From NCBI GenBank assembly GCA_018398815.1, contig JAFLJL010014247.1, positions 1 to 64,000 on the forward strand: 64,000 bases of DNA. The letters are read 5' to 3'. Of this stretch, positions 58,080-64,000 are shown piece after piece. The DNA is from Conus ventricosus. Lineage: Eukaryota > Mollusca > Gastropoda > Neogastropoda > Conidae. The position numbers and the translations under genes are program-made. The number at the start of each line of letters is the position of its first letter. Positions within the stretch are counted from its first letter, which is position 1. The notes below the pieces were generated by a model. That model was not told the origin of the DNA, searched no databases, and was given only the letters and a program-made list of their open reading frames with translations.

Positions 58080-60550
58080 CTACCTCTTGTCCCTCCTTTT
58101 CAGAGGAGCATCTCAATATTGCCCCCAACACTCCCCCCCCTCTTGCCCCTCTTTTTCAAGGAGCTTCTCAATTTTGTCCCCAACACCCCAAACCCCCTCT
58201 TGTCCCCCTTTTCAGAGGAGCATCTCAATATTGTCCCCAACACTCCACCCCCTCTTGTCCCTCCTTTTCAGAGGAGCATCTCAATATTGTCCCCAACACT
58301 CCACCCCCTCTTGTCCCTCCTTTTCGAGGAGCATCTCAATATTGTCCCCAACACTCCACCCCTCTTGTCCCTCCTTTCAGAGGAGCATCTCAATATTGTC
58401 CCCAACACTCCACCCCCTCTTGTCCCCCTTTTCAGAGGAGCACTCAATATTGTCCCACACTCCACCCCTCTTGTCCCTCCTTTTCAGAGGAGATCTCAAT
58501 ATTGTCCCCAACACTCCACCCCCTCTTGCCCCTCCTTTTCAGAGGAGATCTCAATATTGCCCCCAACACCCACCCCCTCTTGTCCCTCCTTTTCAGAGGA
58601 GCATCTCAATATTGTCCCCAACACCCCACCCCCTCTTGCCCCTCCTTTTCAGAGGAGCATCTCAATATTGTCCCCAACACTCCACCCCTCTTGTCCCTCC
58701 TTTTCAGAGGAGCATCTCAATATTGTCCCAACACTCCACCCCCTCTTGTCCCTCCTTTCAGAGGAGCATCTCAATATTGTCCCCAACACTCCACCCCCTC
58801 TTGCCCCCTCCTTTTCAGAGGAGCATCCAATATTGTCCCCAACACCCACCCCCTCTTGTCCTCTTTAAAGAGGAGCATCTCATATTGCCCCAACAATCCC
58901 CCCCTCTTGTCCCTCCTTTTCAGAGGAGAAATCCCCAATATTGTCCCAAACACTCCACCCCCTCTTGTCCCTCCTTTTCAGAGGAGCATCTCAATATTGT
59001 CCCCAACACTCCACCCCCTCTTGTCCTCCTTTTCAGAGGAGCATCTCAATAATTGTCCCCAACACTCCAACCCCCTTGTCCCTCCTTTTCAGAGGAGCAT
59101 CTCAATATTTCCCCAACACTCCACCCCCTCTTGTCCCTCCTTTCAGAGGACATCTCAATATTGTCCCCAACACTCCACCCCCTCTGTCCCTCCTTTTCAG
59201 AGGAGCATCTCAATATTGCCCCCAACACCCCCCCCTCTTGTCCTCCTTTTCAGAGGAGCATCTCAATATTGTCCCCAACACTCCACCCCCTCTTTGTCCC
59301 CCCTTTTTCAGGGGAGCATCTCAATATTGTCCCAACACTCCACCCCCTCTTGTCCCTCCTTTTCAGAGGAGCATCCAATATTGTCCCCAACACTCCACCC
59401 CCTCTTGCCCCTCCTTTTCAGAGGAGAAATCTAAATATTTCCCAAAACCCCTCCACCCCCTCTTGCCCTCCTTTTCAGAGGAGCATCTCAATATTGTCCC
59501 CACACTCCACCCCCTCTTGTCCCTCCTTTTCAGAGGAGCATCCAATATTGTCCCCAACACTCCACCCCCTCTTGCCCCTCCTTTTCAGAGGACATCTCAA
59601 TATTTCCCCAACACTCCACCTCTTGCCCCTCCTTTTCAAAAGGGGCATCTCAATATTGTCCCCAACACTCCACCCCCTTGTCCCTCCTTTTCAGAGGAGC
59701 ATCTCAATATTGCCCCCAAACACTCAACCCCCCTCTTGTCCCTCCTTTTCAGAGGAGAAACTCAATATTGTCCCCAACATCCCACCCCCTCTTGTCCCTC
59801 CTTTTCAGAGGAGCATCTCAATTTGTCCCCAACACTCCACCCCCTCTTGTCCTCCTTTTCAGAGGAGCATCTCAATATTGTCCCCAACACTCCACCCCTT
59901 GTCCCTCCTTTTCAGAGGAGCATCTCAATATTGCCCCCAACACTCCACCCCCTCTTGTCCCTCCTTTTCAGAGGAGCATCTCAATATTGTCCCCAACACT
60001 CCACCCCCTCTTGTCCCTCCTTTTCAGAGGAGCATCTCAATATTGCCCCCAACACTCCACCCCCTCTTGCCCTCCTTTTCAGAGGAGCATCTCAATTTTG
60101 TCCCCAACACTCCACCCCCTTTGTCCCCCCTTTTCAGAGGAGCATCTCAATATTGTCCCCAACACTCCCCCCCCTCTTGTCCCTCCTTTCAGGGAGCATC
60201 TCAATATTGTCCCCAACACTCCCCCCCCTCTTGTCCCCCCTTTTCAGAGGAGCATCTCATATTGTCCCCAAACCCACCCCTCTTGTCCCTCCTTTTCAAG
60301 GAGCATCTCAATATTGTCCCAACACTCCACCCCCTCTTGTCCCTCTTTTCAGAGAGCATCCAATATTGTCCCCAACACTCCACCCCCTCTTGTCCCTCCT
60401 TTTCAGAGGAGAAATCTCAATATTGTCCCCAACACTCCACCCCTCTTGTCCCTCCTTTTCAGGGGAGCATCTCAATATTGTCCCAACACTCCACCCCTCT
60501 TGTCCCTCCTTTCAGAGGAGCATCTCAATATTGTCCCCAACACTCACCCC
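58080..60550. repeat. 56-bp minisatellite, about 44 copies, inverted relative to 36-38 kb
   Basis: The same unit as at 36055-38395 in reverse orientation, with more single-base losses. Plus-strand frames of up to 540 codons are artefacts of the stop-free unit. Confidence 0.97.
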
Positions 60551-60609
60551 CGTCTCGGTTTAATTTCAGATATTGGTAAAGATCGGGACGAAAAGAATCC
60601 ATAGAGTCC

Positions 60610-60690
60610 GTGTGTGTTGTGTGTGTGGTGTGTGTGTGTGTGTGGTGGGGTGTCAAGTCAATCAAGTAAAAATTTTTAAATTTAGAGATG
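60610..60690 (-). repeat. GT tract and LINE 3' tail
   Basis: (GT)n at 60611-60645, then TGTCAAGTCAATCAAGT. On minus this is a TTGAC-type tail after an AAATTT stretch, the mirror of 35925-35997. Confidence 0.75.
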
Positions 60691-60969
60691 GAAACATTGA
60701 ATAAGAAAACATAACTGCTTTTTACATCAAGCCATCTATGGAAAAAGAAAGAAAGGAAAAGAAAATCAAATCTTGTACAATGCCATTCATCAAAAGAAAA
60801 AAAACATACCGTCTAACCCCTCCATCTCTCCCCTTTACCCACTCACTTCCATTCACGTAAAAGGTATCAATGCTCTTGCCGTCCCTATGGTTACATTCAC
60901 GAAGTGTATATCTTTACCAGTGTATTTCTTTTCTGCACAGAGGGGACATTTTTTCAGTATCATATGTGG

Positions 60970-61640
60970 TTAACGATTCATGAGAAAATCTTTCATTTTT
61001 TCTTAAAGTGTTTTTATTTTTTGTATTTTTTAAGGGCTTTGTCAGTTTATTCCACAGATTTCCACCTGAAATAACGAAACTGGATTTGTATAAATTGTTG
61101 CGTGGTCTAGGAATGGACAAAAAATGATTATGTCAAATGGCAATTGACCTAAATGTTTCTGTAATCTTTTGGGGAGCTGTTCCTTTAAAAGTTATGCATA
61201 CAAAGGGCTTATTTAAAAGAGTCTGTTTGGGAAGGTTAATATTTTGAGTTGTTTGTAATCTTCATCAGTTAGGGAGCTCGATTTTTAAAAATACAAATTT
61301 CAATGCTCGTTTGTACAGACGATGAATTAAATTTTTAAATTATGTTCACTACAGTTGTCCCAAAGGGTTGATGCTAATCAATAATGACAAAATATTGCAC
61401 AAAAAAAAGTTTTCGAGAGTGACCATCGAGGAAATTTTTTATCCGAGACAACTGAAATATTTTTTGGAAAGGCGTTTTTGCTAAGAATGTTGTATGTTCA
61501 GTCCAAAATAAATCTTTGTCAATAATGCACCTAGTTTTGTGTGAACTGACTTCCTCAACTTTATTATTGGATATGAGTAAAGGCTGAAATTTGATTTCAT
61601 TTTTTGTCGTTTTGTCTTGTAGACCCCGTACATGCACTTT
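60970..61640 (-). pseudogene. LINE C-terminal region, mirrored copy (broken)
   Basis: On minus, QPLLISNNKVEEV (about 61545-61590) down to YKSSFVISGGNLWNK near 61050-61100. It corresponds to 34955-35580 with a slightly different set of frameshifts. Confidence 0.8.
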
Positions 61641-62620
61641 GTTTTACAGAGGGTTTCCCTTAGACCGGGATATGCCGGTTTTACCCGGGAAATATTTGCC
61701 TTGTACCGAAAAAATAAAAGCCGCCGGTACCCTGTACCGGCAGAACATCTGAGCGCTTTGACTCCCTCTATCCTGCACTGTCCCGTCTCTCCGCCTGTCA
61801 GCGGGTGAGCGGGGATGCCAGGCCCGGAAATAAGCCATGCCATGGGCCGACAACAATACATCTGACATCACTCCTCTTCCCCCCTTTCCCTTTTAGTCCC
61901 CCGGACCTTTGCCCCCCCTTTTTTTTTCAATGGACAGTTTTGATTACTACAGCACTCGCGTCAAAATGGATGGTTCCTTTTCTTTGAGAACCCCCGGTTC
62001 CCTAGGTGTAGCCAAAGTTTCGTGCCTTTTACAACACGTCTCGGGCTCTGTAAGTCTGTTGATCAGTAGGACTATGGATTTTGTGCGTGTCATGCTGACA
62101 GTCTGACCCTGGATTGAAATTGCGGTAATCCCCGACCAGTTTTCAATTGACTGTCGCTGTTTTCAACATCACTTTGATAACTGCATGGTTCGATGACGAA
62201 CACTGACGGAATTCTTTCGCAGTTGTGGGTAGGTAAGTGAGAAGTTTGTTAAGTTTGTTTGTTTGTTGTTTGTTTGTTTTTTTTCTTTCAAGTTACTTTT
62301 GGTTGGTTGGTTTGGTTTGGTTTTGTTTTGTTTTGCTTTTTGTTTTCATTTATGATTTTTTTGCATGTTACTCTCTCCGTCGACTTTTCTGTTGAGTTCA
62401 GTTGATTGAAGGCTATCACTGACAAGCTCGTTACGTGCTATCCGTGCCGGTAGGCCGCTCGCTATTCGCCGTTCGCGTGACCCAGAATCGCGGTTGAGTG
62501 TGTAGTGCATGGCAGGCAGCAAGCGCGGTACCGGCTGATTTAAGACTTGTACCGGAAATTTTTGTTGTTGTCGGTACGAAGTACCGGCAAAGTCTATAGT
62601 CTAGCGGAACCTCTGATTTA
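61640..62620. mobile_element. Inverted-terminal-repeat element, mirrored copy
   Basis: Ends CAGAGGGTTTCCC and GCGGAACCTCTG, internal GCCGGTACC blocks, and GTTTG/GGTTT simple repeats (62245-62345). It corresponds to 33991-34950 and splits the LINE at the same place. Confidence 0.65.
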
Positions 62621-64000
62621 AAGACATATGGTTTAGTTGTGTCCATTCAGTAAGTTTATCAATATCTGCTTGAAGCTTAACTGTTAATTCATAGGCATCA
62701 GAGTCGTTTTCGTGAAGAGATGTATCATCTGCAAACATTTCGCATTTACATTTAACAAAACAAGGCAAATCGTTTACGTAATAGTAAACAAAAGAGGTCC
62801 TAACACAGAGCCTTGTGGAACACCATATTTGACAGGCATAAATGTTGACAATTTGTCAGCTACAGCTACTAATTGTTTCCGGTCAGATAAAAAAGATGAA
62901 ATAAGACTTATGAATTCTGGAGTCAGTTTGTAAAGTTCAAGTTATGGCACAACAAAGAATGGTTGATGACATCAAAAGCTTTTTCAAAGTCTACGAAGAG
63001 ATACCTGCAAATTTATTCTCGTTTATGCTGCAAAGAAGACTGTCGATAAGCTGTATGAGGGCTGTGTGGCAAGAATGATGTTTTCGAAAGCCCGACTGAC
63101 TTTCGTGGAGAAGTTTGTTATCAGCGAAATACGAATACAAAGACTTATGCATATGTTTTTCGATCGGTTTTGCAATGGCTGATAAAATGGATATCGGTCT
63201 GTAATTTGATGGGTTTTGAAGAATCCCCGGTTTTATACAAAGGAATAACTTTAGCTTCCTTAAATTTTTAGAGGAAAAGTTTGTTTATCTATGCATAAAT
63301 TGTATAAGTATGTCAAAGTATCTGTGATAATAGGACATGACAACTTAAGTATTTTTGTCTCGATACCATCTAAATCACGGTATTAGATTGGGTTGAAGTA
63401 GACAAGGCTTTACTAACATCTACAAAACGGTCATGGGTTTCAGACTAAATGGAACACGAATATCCTTAGATTGGATGTATTGTTCTAAATAATTGAGGTC
63501 ATTTTCACTAGATCTATCATTTAATATGATTCTATCTGCTATGGTTGCAAAATGATTATTTAGTTGATCTGCAGATATGTCTGAGCTCATTTTGCTGACT
63601 TTTTGACACGTGTTTATTAGTTAATATGTTAATTGCTTTCCAAATTTGCCTGGTATCTTTGGTAGAAGTTAACATTGTTCTAAAGTAAGTACGTTTCGAT
63701 TTCCGTTTTAATGACGTCACTTTATTTCTTTGTGTTTCTGAATTCTTCATTTGTTCCGAAATTACTCAAATGATTTCTTTTATTAATTTCTGTGTCAATT
63801 TCTTTAGTTATCCATGGAGGTTTTGGTTCCTGTTTAATCCTTTTCTTTATAAAAGGGGCGTGTTTATTATATACGGAGGTAAAAGTGTCAATCCAAAATT
63901 CAGCTGCTTTATTTGGATCTCTGATTTGATAGATGAGGTCAAATTGTGCTTCAGAAAGGTCAGTAAGGAAATCATCTTCTTAAAGTTTCTAAAGCTCCTG
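62620..64000 (-). pseudogene. LINE reverse transcriptase, mirrored copy, runs off window (broken)
   Basis: On minus: the FADD box (about 62715-62745), PQGSVLGPLL (about 62790-62825), the FVDFEKAFDVINHSL region (62960-63010) and, higher, the linker around RQIWKAINILTNK (63620-63670). The endonuclease part lies beyond the window end. Confidence 0.85.

Larger units (their letters stand above)
55248..64000. repeat. Right arm of a ~9-kb inverted repeat
   Basis: The whole stretch to the window end matches 32597-41290 in reverse order and opposite orientation. This covers LINE, inserted element, tail, minisatellite and unique flank. Coordinates of matching points sum to about 96600, giving an axis near 48.3 kb. 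The arm probably continues past the window. Confidence 0.93.

Noticed and set aside
58057..60604. Open frames of 249-540 codons on plus
   Set aside because: The same minisatellite in inverted orientation; not coding.

Overview
The window looks like nuclear DNA from an invertebrate animal, probably a lophotrochozoan and perhaps a mollusc. It is a repeat-rich intergenic desert: broken retrotransposons, a degraded Maverick/Polinton DNA transposon, GT/CA and GA/CT microsatellites, minisatellites and a 1-kb run of N. There are no operons, rRNA genes or CRISPR arrays, and nearly all coding traces are crossed by stops and frameshifts. The organism call is an inference from the repeat families.

Layout, left part. 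1-340 is homopolymer-rich scaffold edge. 357-597 (-) is a tRNA-derived SINE. 640-4060 (-) is a decayed non-LTR retrotransposon of the restriction-like-endonuclease type. From 5.7 to 30.3 kb the window is best read as one Ty3/Gypsy element on the minus strand, split by a second transposon. Its 3' LTR is at 5685-6804. Protease and integrase traces, in the unusual order protease-integrase-(RT), are at 7.8-10.3 kb. Gag is at 26.3-27.5 kb, a tRNA-Trp-type primer binding site at 29160-29172, and the 5' LTR at 29174-30279. Between the halves, about 11-24 kb, lies the Polinton relic: a capsid-type gene, a small conserved hydrophobic protein and a protein-primed DNA polymerase B on plus, with a retroviral-type integrase and two less certain genes on minus.

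Right part. 32.6-41.3 kb and 55.2-64.0 kb are the two arms of a very large inverted repeat. Each arm holds, in mirror order, a CR1/L2-like LINE interrupted by a ~0.95-kb inverted-terminal-repeat element, a tail of TTGAC repeats, a 56-bp minisatellite of about 42-44 copies, and unique flank. The left arm beyond 40 kb and most of 41-50 kb read like poorly polished consensus, with stretched homopolymers. The matching part of the right arm is clean.

Between the arms, 50.3-54.2 kb is clean. It holds a second LINE (minus) and two intact plus-strand open frames. One of these (53003-53614) has a TATA box and resembles an SGNH hydrolase whose catalytic serine and histidine are replaced. These two frames are the only candidates for living host genes that I can support.
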